64,000 nucleotides of DNA from Oncomelania hupensis (GCA_036898135.1 CM072515.1:47318645-47382644); one strand, 5' to 3'; counted from the stretch's first letter, positions 23,562-36,327 are shown. A program made the numbers and translations. The notes: a model not told the origin generated them from the letters alone.

Positions 23562-23562
23562 A
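23486..23562. repeat. (ATG)n microsatellite
   Basis: About 25 pure ATG/GAT units. Confidence 0.97.
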
Positions 23563-24152
23563 ATGATGAACCATTCTAATTTACACCATCATCAACACGA
23601 CTGCCTGTAAAAACAAGTACTACTCGGAATAAATGACACAGAAAAAACGAAAAAAAAAAACCAACGCAATAAATCATCAAAAACAGGAAGTATGCAGTAA
23701 TGTCTGCATTGAAAGCCCGAGTCACAGACAGACAAAACTGCATGTGGCTAGAGGACAATGGACCATGACGGTCTCATGGTGCACCCTGAACATTGCATCC
23801 TCTCTGCCCACACTCACTCCTTTCATTCCACTCCCAGCATCCTCCTCGCCATTGACCGACTTGGCAATTTGGCGTGTTGCCATAAGGTGGTCACAGGCAG
23901 CGTAAACATTTACTCCTCTCCACCTCACCCTTTCCATCTGTCTCCCCCCCCACTCCCTCGTCCTCTTTTCAAACGAGAGCACTCTCTCCATGCACCCTCT
24001 CTTTTTTCTCTCTCTTCCTCTCTCTCGCACGCACACGAGGGCACTTGCTCTCTCTCCCTTGACTGTCAAACTTTGAAGTGTGACGTTATACGATCGTACA
24101 TGATTCAAGCGCAACATTTGTTAAACAAAAAAAAGAATGTGTGTCTTCTTGT

Positions 24153-24188
<36 letters not shown>

Positions 24189-25113
24189 AAGAGAGAGAGA
24201 GGGCATCCATTAATATAGTTAGAAAAATATATTTCAATCTGTTTCATGTCAAATTTTTGGGGTAAACAAACATCCAAAGTAATAACGTCATGTTTGGGAA
24301 ATAATGCACTACCATGCCCAAAGTCACATTAGAACACAATGAAAATATTTACCTATCAGATTTAATTAATCTGACCGCTGCAAACAAATAATCAAACAAT
24401 AATAAGCATCATCATGTAAATTTGCTCTGGGGAGGAAGATGGAAGAGGAAGGACTAAGGTATTGATTGTTTCAACACGTATCAAATGCAGCTGTGAATTA
24501 GATCTTGACTTTAGGGTTAAAAACAATGCCACGACAAATATTCGTACATGGTGTCAGTAATACGCAAAAAAGAAAATTGCTGTTAAATGCTTTCTTCATG
24601 AGCATGTCAAACAGCCTCAGAGCCTGAGTGTTATGTTTTCATTAGTAGTTCTCTTTCAGTAACAACCTTATTTAATAAACTATGAAACTTCTATCAGTTA
24701 TTAAATACATAATAAGAAAATCATCGCAATCTCATGCCGTTGCGGTTTAGTTATGACATGATATCATGTGTTGGTGAACGTAAAAATTTGTTACTCTCTG
24801 TGTTACACAAACTTTGTGTCTCGCTTTGTCATGTCTGGTCCGTTTCTTCTTCATCTTCTGCGTCATGTCCTATTTTTAGTCCAGCCGATGTTATCACTAC
24901 ACATCGGGAAGTCTTCTTCAGGTCGTCGACAGTTCCACAGTGCTGGCCTTGGTTGCTGTCCTTTCACATAACCATGTTTTAGCACAGTATAGTGTTTCAC
25001 TGGATTCTAGTTTTACTTCAGATTTCCATAACAGCTAATCCCTAATTTCATCCTAAGATTGCTACTAAGATCATGAATTACCCACAGAGGCTACGCGGCT
25101 ACAATTTAATTGA
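23563..25113. other. No gene seen
   Basis: Contains TC-rich DNA at 23940-24060 and a (GT)n/(GA)n tract at 24148-24200. Frames at 23722-24213 and 24734-24982 have no recognised domain. Confidence 0.45.
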
Positions 25114-25288
25114 TAAGAGATTTTTCTTTTATAGCGCACTTACAAGCTCAGAAAGCTTCTCAAGGCGCTTGCCCGTAATATCCAGCAATCACAAAATAGT
25201 TTGCTGAAGTCAGGATTCGAACCCACGTCGCCCAAGACGCACTCACACAAAGTCGTGCGCTCTGACCACTGAGCTATTCCTGCCGCCA
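25114..25288 (-). mobile_element. Short tRNA-derived SINE, full length
   Basis: On the minus strand the head has A box TAGCTCAGTGGTCAGAGCG and B box GGTTCGAATCC (25213-25223). The body passes through AATCACAAAATAG-type sequence to the tail GCCTTGAGAAGC...GAGCTTGTAAGTGCGCTAT. About 175 bp. Sister copies lie at 55812-55950 and 61797-61960. Confidence 0.85.
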
Positions 25289-25363
25289 CAACTAATAACG
25301 CCAATATTTTAATTCCACATACAGTGGCAATACTTAATTCTGTCTAACTTAACGATTACAAGC

Positions 25364-25625
25364 TCTCAGTGGTGAAGAAACGGAAACTCTGATGGTATGG
25401 CCACGTCACTTGTGCATCAGGCTTTACAAAGACCCTCCTGCAAGGCACGGTGCAATGAGGCAGAAGAAGAGGGAGACCGAAAAAGGGGTGGGAGCACAAC
25501 ATTCGAGAACGGCCTGGCTTGACACTGAGCGAAGCCATTACTGTTTTAATGAGAACAGAGAAAGATGGTTAAACGATCATCTGTGGTGCCCCAATAACTT
25601 TCGAGTTACGGGATAGGATAGCTTA
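25364..25625 (+). pseudogene. GGATA-tailed LINE, 3' fragment
   Basis: Covers the end of the RT C-terminal region (VVKKRKL, CKARCNEAEEE-like stretch with frameshifts, REnGLALSEA) and the conserved 3' UTR. It ends CGAGTTACGGGATAGGATAG. Heavily 5'-truncated. Confidence 0.85.
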
Positions 25626-26087
25626 ATAAAATATATTAAAACAATTATGCAGCTTAAGCGTGCAATAACGTTCTTGAATACCGGAGATGCATGAAAAAAA
25701 AAATTCACCTGTCTAAAATAAAATATCTTTGGGTTCAACATTTCGAATAAAAAACAAACGATATCTGCAATTTTCGTTAACCAAAATGTAGAACTAATTA
25801 CATCTCGTAATGAAATAAAGTTAACAAAGTTTTGTAATGCTTCCGTCTCCACACCCCCTACCAGTGATATGATTATTAAACTAACAAATGGTGCCGCTCA
25901 GTCCTCTCCATTCATGATTATCGCTCTCAGTTCAGTATAGCAAATGATACGAAGATTCTATAAATTAATGTACATCTTCCCTTTTTGTATGGTTAAATAT
26001 TTATTTTTCGAAAGCCCACTTTCATTACGATGGACGTTACTAGAGCGAATCAGATTACAGACTTGCACGACAGTGCAGTAAATGAAC
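25626..26087. other. No gene seen
   Basis: AT-rich DNA between two LINE copies. Confidence 0.5.
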
Positions 26088-26099
26088 AAGCTCTTAAGT

Positions 26100-28669
26100 C
26101 CTATCCTATATCCTATCCTATCCCGTAACTAGAAGGTCGTAGGGGCACCACAGATGATCGTTTAACCAGCGTACTCCATCATTCCTTGTACTCAGCAACC
26201 ATGAATTTTTCGCTCAGTGTCAAACCAGTCCATTCTCAAATGTTGTCCTCCCACCTCTTTTTCGGTCTCCCTCTTCTTCTACCTCCTTGCAATGTGCCTT
26301 GCTGGATGGTCTTTGCAAGACCTGATGATCTGGTGACTTGGCCATACCATCGGAGTTTCCGTTTTTTCACCACCGTGAGCAGGTCATCGTGTTGTCCAAT
26401 GGATTCGGACTTCGTCGTTGGTGATATCCTGGGTATAGGAAAAGCCCAGAAGTCTTCTGTAGCACCTCATCTCCATGCTTTGTATTCTTCGCTGGAGATC
26501 TGCTGTGAGGGTCCATGTTTCGCAAGCATATAGGAAGATGGAGATGACAAGGGAGCGCAGCAGCCTTACCTTGGAATGTATACTGATGGTCCTGTCTTTC
26601 CAAATTGGCTTCAACTTCGCCAGGGCAGCAGTTGTTTGTGCGATCCTGAAGAGAACTTCCTGTCGGGACGCATTGTCTGATACAATGGCTCCTAAATATT
26701 TGAAGCTATCCACTGTATTGAGGGATTGGCCTTGGACTTTGATGTCCGTGTTGATGCCATTGGTGTTGTTGGTCATCATTTTGATCTTCTCTGCACTTAT
26801 TTCCATTCCGCAGGCTCTGGAGGTGGTGTCAAGCCTCTGTACCAGCTGTTCAAGTTCTTGTTCCTCTCCAGCCAATCCATCAATGTTATCCGGAAAACGA
26901 AGGTTGGAGATTGCTCTTCCCCTTATGCTGACTGTGCCTTCGTGGATCTGCAAGGGCATCTGACATCATGCGCTCTAGGAAGATGTTGAAGAGTGTTGAA
27001 GAGAGTAGGCATCCCTGACGCACACCGATTGCTGTTCTGAACCAGTTTCCGATGGCGCTGTTGTGGAGGACTGCACTGGTAGCCTTGTCATACAGGCTTT
27101 TGATGACTTCAATAATTTTAGGGCTGATGTTGTACACTTTCATGGCTGCGTACAGAGCTGCATGCCAGACTCGGCCAAACACCTTTTTGAAGTCTACGAA
27201 CACATGATATAGATGTTGTTGGTGCTGTAGGTATTTCTCGCAGATTATTCTAAGGTTGAAAATCTGTTTCTGTGGTACTTCGCCCTGCTCTGAATCCTGC
27301 TTGCTCTTCAGCTATGATTTGTTCAGCTTGGGTTTCAACCTGTTGAGTATTATTTTCAGGAGGACCTTGCTGGGATGGCTGATGAGGTTGATGGTGCGTT
27401 AATTTTCACATTCCTGAAGGTTACCTTTTTTTGGAAAGAGTGATGACAAGCGATTGGGTCCATGGTGTAGGCCACCCCCCACTCTGCCAGATCTTGTTAC
27501 AGATAATGGTGAGTCCGTCAATCATCGCTTCTCCTCCTGCTTGAAGCAGTATGTTGTCCATTCCCGCTGACTTCCCCTTTTTCAGCGATTGCACTGCTTC
27601 CTCAACTTCTCGGAGAATTGGGAGGATTTCTTCTTCTTCTCTGTTCTCTGGAAATGCTAGAACTGATGGGTCTCCGTTTGGTGTGTGGCTGTAAAGGTCA
27701 GAGCAGGACTCTGTCCATCTGTCCAAGACTTCTTGTTCTTCTGTAAGGCATATTCCAGTCTTGCTTTGGATCGTGGAGACCTTGGGCTGTTTAACACTTG
27801 TCAGCCGCTTCACAGTCTGATAGGCCTTATTGCTGTTGTTCTTGCTCAGGCTGTTCTCTATTTCCTGGCATTGATCTTCTATCCAGTTCTCCTTTGCTGT
27901 GCGCATGCCTTTTCGGATGTCATTGTTGATTTTTCAGTAGGCATCAGCTTCATGTGAGTATTCCTTTTCTTTTTCATCTCTCTTCGTTTATCACACAGGT
28001 CCAAAAGTTCAGGTGTGATCCACAGCTTCTTCTTTGGCCGGTGCTTTCCAAAGATCTCCGTGGCGGCATCTGTCACAGCTAAGTTGAAGGTGGTGGTCAT
28101 GGTGTTGACATCTACTTCACCAACTCCCAAAATGAGCAGTGGTGCAAATTTTCCTCCAATTGTGGCCTGAAATATTTCTGCCACCTCCGGGTCTTGCAGT
28201 TTGTCCAGGTCGAACTTCAGCCAAGTGCACTTTGAGATCGTGGTCACTTCCGATGTCTGCTCCTGGAAAAGTGTGTATCCTGACAATGTTGACGCTTGAT
28301 CTTAAGTGTTTCTTGACCATGATGTGGTCGATCTGGTTGTGATGCTCCCCGCAGGGACTGTGCCATGTCCATCGTCTGGATTTTTTGTGGAGACCAAGCG
28401 TGTTTGCCAGTATCAAATTGTTGTATCTGGCAAACTCCAACAGTCTCAGACCCTGTCATTTGTCTCGTTGTCGCAGTGGGGTTCACACGTGTCTCCCAAG
28501 TTGTGGTGCGCATCTTGGTCAACCTTGGCATTCCAGTCGCCTTCCACTATGACTATGTCCTTCATCGGCACTTGGTCAAGGACAGTCCGTAGATTTTCAT
28601 AGAAATCCTCCACTTTGCTGTCGTCATAGTCTGATGTTGGGGCATAGGCCTGGATGATGGTGATGTTGA
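26100..28669 (-). pseudogene. GGATA-tailed LINE, 2.57-kb copy with 12-bp TSD
   Basis: Flanked by the perfect 12-bp duplication AAGCTCTTAAGT (26088-26099 and 28670-28681). On the minus strand it runs from the end of an endonuclease-like domain (AYAPTSDYDDSKVEDFY, about 28660-28600; EGDWNAK-type motif follows) through a linker to the RT (KGKSAGMDN, IGVRQGCLLSSTLFNIFLE). After the RT come YACETWTLTADLQRRIQSM and GRPKKR-type C-terminal blocks, ending in a (TATCC)n tail. Several frameshifts break it. The catalytic box reads FPDN instead of FADD, so the RT is inactive. The 5' end is truncated. Confidence 0.92.
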
Positions 28670-28694
28670 AAGCTCTTAAGTGTCATTGGTTAAT

Positions 28695-30846
28695 TAATTA
28701 ATTAACTAGTAATTGTTTATAAGGTCCAGCGGACTGCAAAGAGCCGAATCAGGATCACAACTTGGTTGAAAGATGGATCACCCTCTGTCGCGAGAGGCTA
28801 GATTTAACCAGCACTACGTATACTCGCCTTAAATAAGTCAGCCTAGTAGCCTATGTGAATTAACGTTGGCGTGAAGCTGACGACGTAAGTCAATGGGGGA
28901 CTAAGCGTGTGTATGCTGACGCTGGCTCAGTTATTTCATTCAGCAGACGTAGAGCCAGGAACACCCACCCACGCCAAAGTAAGCTCAGGGAGACTAGTTC
29001 TAGCCGGTTTAGGCTGACCACACAGCTAGATGGTCATTCGTTTTGTAAACTGCATATGAGAAGGAGCTAAGCTCTGATAGATTTCTCTAACTACAGACTG
29101 GAGCAGGGACTGGTGAAATTCAATTCAACCTAGTTATCCACAGCCTGACATTGTCAAAAAGGTAAATGATCTATCTTTTGTCTCCTCGCGATTTATTGAT
29201 ATTATTGTTGAATTATGTTTGTGAAGTTGTGCATGTTTAGAATTGTGAATGTTAGTCAAACTTTGCTTGAACACGTGGCGGACCCACGAACGGCTTCGCC
29301 ACCATAAAGTATCCCCTACAGACCCACTGTTGTGTATTCTTGCAGACCTGTACCAGAGAATATGTATATGGTTGATCATTGCTCCATGTGTTTAGTTTAG
29401 CCATGCTGTGTAGATGTATAGGAATTAGAGTGGAGATTCCAGTGGACCACTGACGTAGAAAAACGATCGTCCATTGTTTGTATTAGTGGAACGGTCACTG
29501 AGGGCTATTTTGGCCGTCAGTGAGACGCTCTGCACACACCTAGTATACACGGTGTTGCAGAAATTCGTCTCATATTTTGCAGACGAGCAGGCATCGTTGG
29601 CCCGAAGCTGAAGTAAGACCATTGCGCGTCACCTCTGACCTTCGGCCTGCAGTGGACTCGAGCACTGAGCTACGATAACACAACAGTCGGCCAGCCAGGA
29701 GAACACTCCACCACAACACAGCTCTTCAACTGAAAAAAGCTAAACAAACCTGTTCTAGACGGAATGTGCGATCGTCCCCTCTTCCAGAAACAGGAATAGG
29801 AGGACAGGCAGATCGATTAGCCCTCTGATGAGACAATATCTGCAGATACCTATCAAGGACCGAACTATTCGAAGTGAATTTGGACACTTAAGTTAGTATA
29901 TAGGTTAGAAGATTTTGTATAGAGTAGAGAAAATAAATGTGTGATATTTACTGTTAACAAGTGGCTGGACTACCTATGTTTCATAGCCGTGTGAGAGCTA
30001 GTGTGTCAGTGAATCTCTTACCATTTTCTCTCTATCTCTGTAACCCCAGCCTAACACAGACCGAGCTAAACTTATAAATGTATTAAGATTAGACACCTGG
30101 AGATTAACTAGCCATCTCCACAGACGAAAGACGAGTGGGTAATAGCATTCCATTGTGCAGAGCCCAGCACAATAGACCCACCGTGACACTTTCGATCCTT
30201 ATAAAAGAACTGCGGAAACAACTCTTAACGGTAACACTAAAGGCACTCCACCAACCGGCACATTACAATAAAGGCATCCAATGCAGGAGACGCTAAGGCT
30301 TTACTCTAATTTATCGAACCGCCGTTTACGAAAACAAAATAGAACATAAGCACCATTATACAATATTAACAAAACACATACCTTGAAAATGCCTACCTTG
30401 CTAAATAAAACTATCATAGAAAGCCCTAGTGACCATTTGGCAGAAAACGTCCAAAAACCCCAAGCTGACCCAACAGACCTCATACCCCAATGAGGACGTG
30501 AGAGAGTTTTCAAGAAAAAAAAGGTATGTGACTGGTCTAGCGAAGAAGATACAGGTAGTGGATTGATAGAACAAAGTAGCAATGAGAAAGAACAAAGGAA
30601 AACGGCAGCGACAGTGGGAATTCAAAGCACTACATTTCCAGAAAGTTGGAATACTATTTATACAGAAACCCTCGTCACCCCCACGGGGGCTCTAGCAAAA
30701 AAGATAGTAGATTGATAAAACAGATTAGGAATGAGACAGAACAAATGAGAATGACAGACACAGTGGTAATTTAAAGCACTAAATTTCCACAAAGTGGGGA
30801 TACTATTTATACAGAAACCTCCGGCACTCCCACGGTGTGTGGGGTT
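28695..30846 (-). mobile_element. T1 retroposon copy, interrupted by LTR-like element
   Basis: Flanked by CATTGGTTAAT (28684-28694) and CATTTGTTAAT (30847-30857), one mismatch, read as its duplication. The parts at 28695-28785 and 30194-30846 align end to end with copies at 2674 and 62113 once the 1.4-kb insert is removed. The upstream (minus-sense 5') end is duplicated: two copies of a roughly 150-bp module with the TATA-like box lie at about 30540-30690 and 30691-30835. Confidence 0.8.
28786..30188. mobile_element. Solo-LTR-like element, 1,403 bp
   Basis: Begins TGTCGCGAG and ends CCGTGACA (TG...CA, short imperfect inverted ends). It is flanked by CCCTC (28781-28785) and CTTTC (30189-30193), a 5-bp duplication with two changes. 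The T1 consensus read across the break (GGATCACCCTCGATCC) confirms the site. A possible AATAAA is at 29932-29937 in plus orientation. No polyprotein is present, as expected for a solo LTR. A second copy, inverted, is at 9138-11886. Confidence 0.75.
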
Positions 30847-30857
30847 CATTTGTTAAT

Positions 30858-31265
30858 CAATGGACAACTGAATTACACTTAATGTGTTTCAATTAGTGTT
30901 AGGTTCATTAAACGGATACTGCTGTACGACGAGAATACAAATACCGTTATAAACGCAAGTACCGATACTCTTGATAAGGCAAATTACCGAGACAATCTTG
31001 TTAAGGCAAAATAGGATAAAATCGTTAACAAAGTTGATTCATGTTCCTCATTACCGTACTCCCACAGTAAACTAGAAGAGTGAGTAGCAGTTTCGTCTTT
31101 AATTATACAGAGCAACACACAATCCACAAAGACAAACACATGCAAAATTAAAGAAGATTGGTTTGGCTTTCGCTGAGAAACAAAAAAACATTTAATTACA
31201 GAAAATCTCCGTACTCACTGTAAATAAGTAATATGATTCTCCTCCAACCCTCTATGTTTCTCTCT
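30858..31265. other. No gene seen
   Basis: AT-rich DNA without recognised features. Confidence 0.5.
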
Positions 31266-31267
31266 CT

Positions 31268-31313
<46 letters not shown>

Positions 31314-31330
31314 CACACCCACACCCACAT
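31266..31330. repeat. (TC)n-(AC)n microsatellite
   Basis: TC run then ACACCC; a related TC-CA compound tract is at 31443-31515. Confidence 0.9.
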
Positions 31331-31515
31331 ATCACATTCATCTCCCTACAACTTTAAGCAGCAAAAATCACCAGAGGCAGGACAGTTTCAAAACAAGCGA
31401 CATAGAAATAGGCTCAAGAGAAACAGAAGAAAATCTCTCACTTCCTCTCTCTCTATCTCTCGCTCACACACACACACACACACATGCGCACATGCACATA
31501 TATACGCACACACAC

Positions 31516-32403
31516 ACCAAAACCAGCTTCAGCACTGGATAGGCAGTTTGCAAAGGCGCGGCATAGAAATAGACTCGAATGAGAATCAAAAGACAAAAAT
31601 CAATGTCACTCAGTTTGAGATCTTCCGTTTCAGGTCACAGTAAAAAACTGAGAAACAATGCGCTCATTCTCTTTCTTAAGTAACTAACAATGCAGCAATC
31701 AGTATTTAATTAGACGCATTGTTAATAATGCGAAAATAAGTATGTTAACCCAGTGGGCTTTTCAGGGCTTGAATTTGAAACCTATTTGCAACCCCGGTTA
31801 AACAGGAACATCTTCATTGCTGACCCTTGTGGTACGTCCTAAGAAGAAGCAAAGCTGTATAATGCGGCCTGAAGCACTTCCTTCCAAACTCAGCAGGGTG
31901 TGTCCCCGTTCCATCCCTGAAACGGCGCGACACGGACCCGGTGTTTCACAGCCTGTTTCACTCCACACACCCCGCTTCACTGCTTCCCGTCAAAGGCGGT
32001 GGTCAAATCGATTCTCTTCAGTCTTGGGTTTCATTGATTTTCACACGAAATGGTCCCGTCCACGGCAAAGATTGCTGAGCTCATCCCTTCGCTGAACTGA
32101 CAGTAGCCTTTCTTTGCTGGTCAGTCCTTCACCCCTTCCTCTTTTATCCCCTTTTATTCTGACTGCTATTCTTCAGGGACAACATCTAGGATCAAACGGT
32201 ACTGGATTTCAGGAGGCATAATAAACCAGAGAGCACAAGCTTTTCTCTTGGTAACTGGAAACTTCGAGCCCTGCTTTCAGTCTTTATTTCAATTGTACCC
32301 ATCTTATCTCTTTATGAAATACTAACACATCTTTCGTTAAAGTAAATGCAAATCAACCATTGCTTAAAAACAAAATTGTAAAATACTTCGAGTTCACAAT
32401 AAT
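31516..32403. other. No gene seen
   Basis: The 92-codon plus frame at 31817-32095 has no recognised domain. Confidence 0.45.
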
Positions 32404-32515
32404 ACAACACAATACAATACAACACAATATAACTTTATTGATCTCAAACTGAGAAATTCAATACATGGTCTGCAATCCGACATAAAAATTAAGAGTACAT
32501 GGACAAGAACTAAGA
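32404..32515 (-). repeat. Retroposon 3' end with (TTGTA)n tail
   Basis: Minus strand: TTTGAGATCAATAAAG followed by TTATATTGTGTTGTATTG. About 110 bp match 61961-62112 nearly base for base (GAGAAATT, ATACATGGTCTG, AATCCGACATAAAAATT). Confidence 0.7.
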
Positions 32516-32555
32516 ACTAATCAAATAAACAACAAAAACGACCAAGTCATAATTC

Positions 32556-32708
32556 AACAAGGGCTTTATCAAGGTACTCCGGTTTCCTCTCTCCTTTCAA
32601 TTGAATGCAGTCAATCTTTAAAAAAAAAACAATTTCTGTTCCGTCTTGTGTTATAGCGATTTCTTCTGAATGAAGCGCTTTTAGTTTGATTGAGGAAAAA
32701 GTGCGTGA

Positions 32709-32772
<64 letters not shown>
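32556..32772 (+). mobile_element. SINE fragment ending in (ATT)n
   Basis: Shares GTACTCCGGTTTCCTC, ATGCAGTCAATCTTTAAA and a GCGCTTT-AG...TGATTGA segment with the intact SINE at 63208-63600. Its tail is the 62-bp pure (ATT)n at 32709-32770. The tRNA head is missing. Confidence 0.75.
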
Positions 32773-33305
32773 TCCATCAGTGATGATGACCCTCTGTGAA
32801 AAGTGTTCTATGAAACCAATGCTTACCTACAATGGACCTTTGGCCTCGATTCTGTAAGAGTGAAAATGGAGGGAGAGGTTATAAATTTTTAATACACTAT
32901 GCAATTTTATGATATTCCAGTCATCATTCGAAACTTCCAACTGCTCCAATCAATGTTTTATTGAATTCATCAGCGTGTGTTTGTGTTTATCAGTTTATAG
33001 TCCCCTCTCTTCCCGTAAGGATTTTCAGAGAGGAGACTTAATTCATCAGCAAAACAGACAACAGTATTTAAGCACTTACGCTGAAAATGCGGCCAGAGCC
33101 ACCTAGCTGCAGGAATGGCCTTGTTGGTGGCGGTAGCGCCGCCAAGCGGAAGAAACAAACGTGGTGTTTAAGTGTTTCCGGAAGTTGCAGAACTTGAAGC
33201 TACACGCTGTATTGAATTTTCTGTTGCGATAAACGAACCAAAAGCTCTAGTTCTTACTATAATGGGGGAAAACAGACATTCGCATAATGCGTCGTACATC
33301 TTGTA
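32773..33305. other. No certain gene; ETS-like motif
   Basis: A palindromic TTCCGGAA lies at 33175-33182 next to GC-richer DNA (33090-33150). A possible donor GTAAGT on the minus strand lies at about 33078. It could be a non-coding first exon but support is weak. Confidence 0.25.

Positions 33306-33309
<4 letters not shown>

Positions 33310-33355
<46 letters not shown>
33310..33355. repeat. (GA)n microsatellite
   Basis: About 22 pure GA units, followed by (CA)n at 33390-33450. Confidence 0.95.
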
Positions 33356-33357
<2 letters not shown>

Positions 33358-33388
33358 ATGCACACACACGCACATTCTCATGCACCCA

Positions 33389-33451
<63 letters not shown>

Positions 33452-33455
33452 GTCA

Positions 33456-33983
33456 AAGAGTCAAGTCCACAAATCTCCATTACCCCGAGTGGAGAACGAA
33501 ACCAATCATGAATACAATCCCACACACACAAGCGCGCACATGCACTACAAAACAATTCCTTCAGAAAGCTACTTTATGTATGGACATGCAGAATTCCAAA
33601 GCAATTCAAACTTACCTCTTTTCGGTTCGTGTGCGTATGTGAGAGGGTTTTTTTGTGGGGGGAAGAGGGGAGTGTAGGTGGCAAAGAGAGATTTTTTTAA
33701 AAGTGATCCAGTGGACCTCTGTGTCCTTTCGCTTGGCCGAGTGTTCTTTAAAGGTAGACCCTAGTCTGGAACCCAGAGCTATGTGGTCTGGAATGAAGGC
33801 TTGGGTCCACACTGATTATCCCACGCTGCTGAGGTCTACGTTCTCCTCACTTAGGAAGATTATAGATCGCAAGTCTATGATACCCAGTATGGGGTTGGAT
33901 CCCGCTTCAAACGGGCCCAGTGCTCGGCGAGCTGGAATAGATAGAAATCAATGACAGATGAAAGAAGGGGAAACAGAGAATGA

Positions 33984-33985
<2 letters not shown>
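33456..33985. other. No gene seen
   Basis: The frame at 33655-33954 has no recognised domain. Confidence 0.4.

Positions 33986-34077
<92 letters not shown>
33986..34077. repeat. (GA)n microsatellite
   Basis: About 45 pure GA units. Confidence 0.97.
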
Positions 34078-34080
<3 letters not shown>

Positions 34081-34911
34081 GGGAAAGAGAATTTCAGAAA
34101 AGGAACTTTTTATACTGTTCTTTTGTCCCTTAAACTTCTCAACCTCCAATCCATTTCCTCCCCTACCCCACTGTCTCTCTCTGCTTTCCCCCATGCACAT
34201 GGCTGCCATTCCAGTTCCCATTCTTGCAAATACATTGCCCTGCAGATGAGCCTAAAGTACCGTTAACATGACTAGTCTTTTAAAGCGATCGTTTTTAATT
34301 ATCAACGTTTAAGCAAGAGCATACTTAGGAATTTAATCTGCATCCTCGTCTCCTTCACTGGGATATTACAAGCACTAAAACTAGTACAAGCTAAAGGTTA
34401 AGTGATTTAGTACAACATGTTCCAGAATATAATGTGCTTAATCTCCTGTATTAAATGCGATCGTGTACGAGTAAATGTTGAAATCGTGGGTCGTTGTCGG
34501 TGTTTTCGTGACGGTTTACGTTGGAACCAGGTGTTCCAGAATCTCTAGTAGATTTTTGTGTAATTAAAGTACGTGTCTTAATTAATTTGCTTACTGTTTT
34601 TACAGACGTAAATGAGTTTGATACGGGTTAGCAACAGAGAGGGACGAATGGACTTTGTGTGCGCTTTTGCTGGGGGTGCAGCTATGCCTTCAAGTATTGA
34701 TTAATGTATAGCATGTATTGAATTTAAAACATTTTGTCCAGTCTGTATGGGTGGCTTATCTGGAACGCTTATTTTGTTGCGCACAGCCGTATTTAAAAAC
34801 GGTAAGGTAGATTCGCTAATTATTTAAACTCTTGTTCTTCTCATCCAGAACGACAACTCCTTCAATCTACCTTTAGGTCGTTCTCATCTCTAAACAATGA
34901 CAACGCCATCT
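34078..34911. other. No gene seen
   Basis: AT-rich unique-looking DNA without recognised exon. Confidence 0.45.
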
Positions 34912-35010
34912 AGTTTGGTCTGACCTTCTTGATTTTAGTGCAGTTTTTGACGCTCTAGACAACAGAATACTCCTTGATCGTCTCTCCTTGTTTTATCTAG
35001 AAAGATGTTT
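34912..35010 (+). pseudogene. Reverse transcriptase relic (LLDFSAVFD motif)
   Basis: Thirty-odd codons read DLLDFSAVFDALDNRILLDRL, the conserved 'LLDLSAAFDT-DH-IL' block of CR1/L2/Jockey-type RTs (palm motif with the first catalytic Asp). Sequence on either side is too decayed to align. An old, dead fragment. Confidence 0.65.
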
Positions 35011-36327
35011 CTCCATCTCTGAAACTCCGAATGCGCAAATGCATGCACGAGATTGCCGTTGAGTGAATGCCGTCATCGCTCAAAGCAATAACTACTTTTG
35101 TTTCACTTTGGCATGCTGCAATTAAGCAATCTACCCGGGTTATTAAAGGTGACCCTTATCCCATTTCCCCAAATGCCTCCCCCTCACCATAATCGAAGAT
35201 TTTTGGTTTTGGATACAAGATACGTTTAAAGAGAACTTTGTACTCTCGCCAGGTTGCATGGCGCCGTCGACAAGAGTGATTTCAGTTTAATGTCCGTAGA
35301 GAGATCGGGTTGTGAAACACAAGTCACAACGACAAGCATAAAAATGCATAGGACTCTCTCCGTATCCCCCTCTCCCCCTCATCGTTTTCCCTGTTCTGGG
35401 AGTATCAAAGACCCAAATGGTACAATTATGCATTAGCTACAGCAGCACAAAAAGGAGACACGGTCAGAAACTAACAAACGGCAAAAGGACATGAACAATT
35501 CTGCATAGGGCCCGTTCCATGTGGAAGACTCACATCCGACCTGCATAAAATTGACTACCGCTGTTTTTGGTGAGCGTGAAAGACTGAAATGAATCAGTGT
35601 ATGCTGGCACCGATCTAGACATCCGTAAGAAGGGCAGCGGACAAGTATGCTACTAGAATAACTCACAATACATTGCGTAGTTGAGCCTGTTGAGACCTAC
35701 TCCCTATTCTGAATAGACAGTGTCCCGTAGGACTAAGACACGCTGTGTGCTATTCACAGTTCTACAGCATAGAATCTACGCAGAAACTCAAAGATAACGT
35801 TGAAGTAAGGATTTGGGATACTGAGTGCATTTCTTATTCAAAACTTGACTTTGTTTCATTCAAAGTAAAATAACGGGTACAATAAAGTTGTATTGTAGTG
35901 TATTGCCTTGTATTGTATTTATTGTATTTGTTAAAATCGCACGTTCCAGCTAAAAAGATCTATGCAAGGCGACTTGATGCTCTCCACATGCGCTTTGCAC
36001 CCTCATACATAATGTGCACTGCCCTCCTTACTGCGTAGAACACTCATCCAGAGAATGTCAATTTTGCAGGCACGTTACAAGCTCTACTATGTCTCCAAGC
36101 GATACATTCCAATGCTGAGCGTTCTGGATGTGCCCTGCAATGGGTCTAGTTGCCGATGGACGCTATAAAAAAGGCAGTAATTGTTCAAAGGGAACAACTG
36201 AATAGTCAAACCTATTACAATCCAGGGATATTGTTTCAAGAGCTTCGCCTTTTAGAGAGGGAGGGAGGGAGAAAGGAGGGGTGGGCGGGTGAAGGAGAAG
36301 AGAGAAGAGAGATAGAGGGAACATTTT

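Noticed and set aside
19747..23562. CRISPR-like array
   Set aside because: Units are contiguous identical tandem repeats without unique spacers, in a eukaryotic context.
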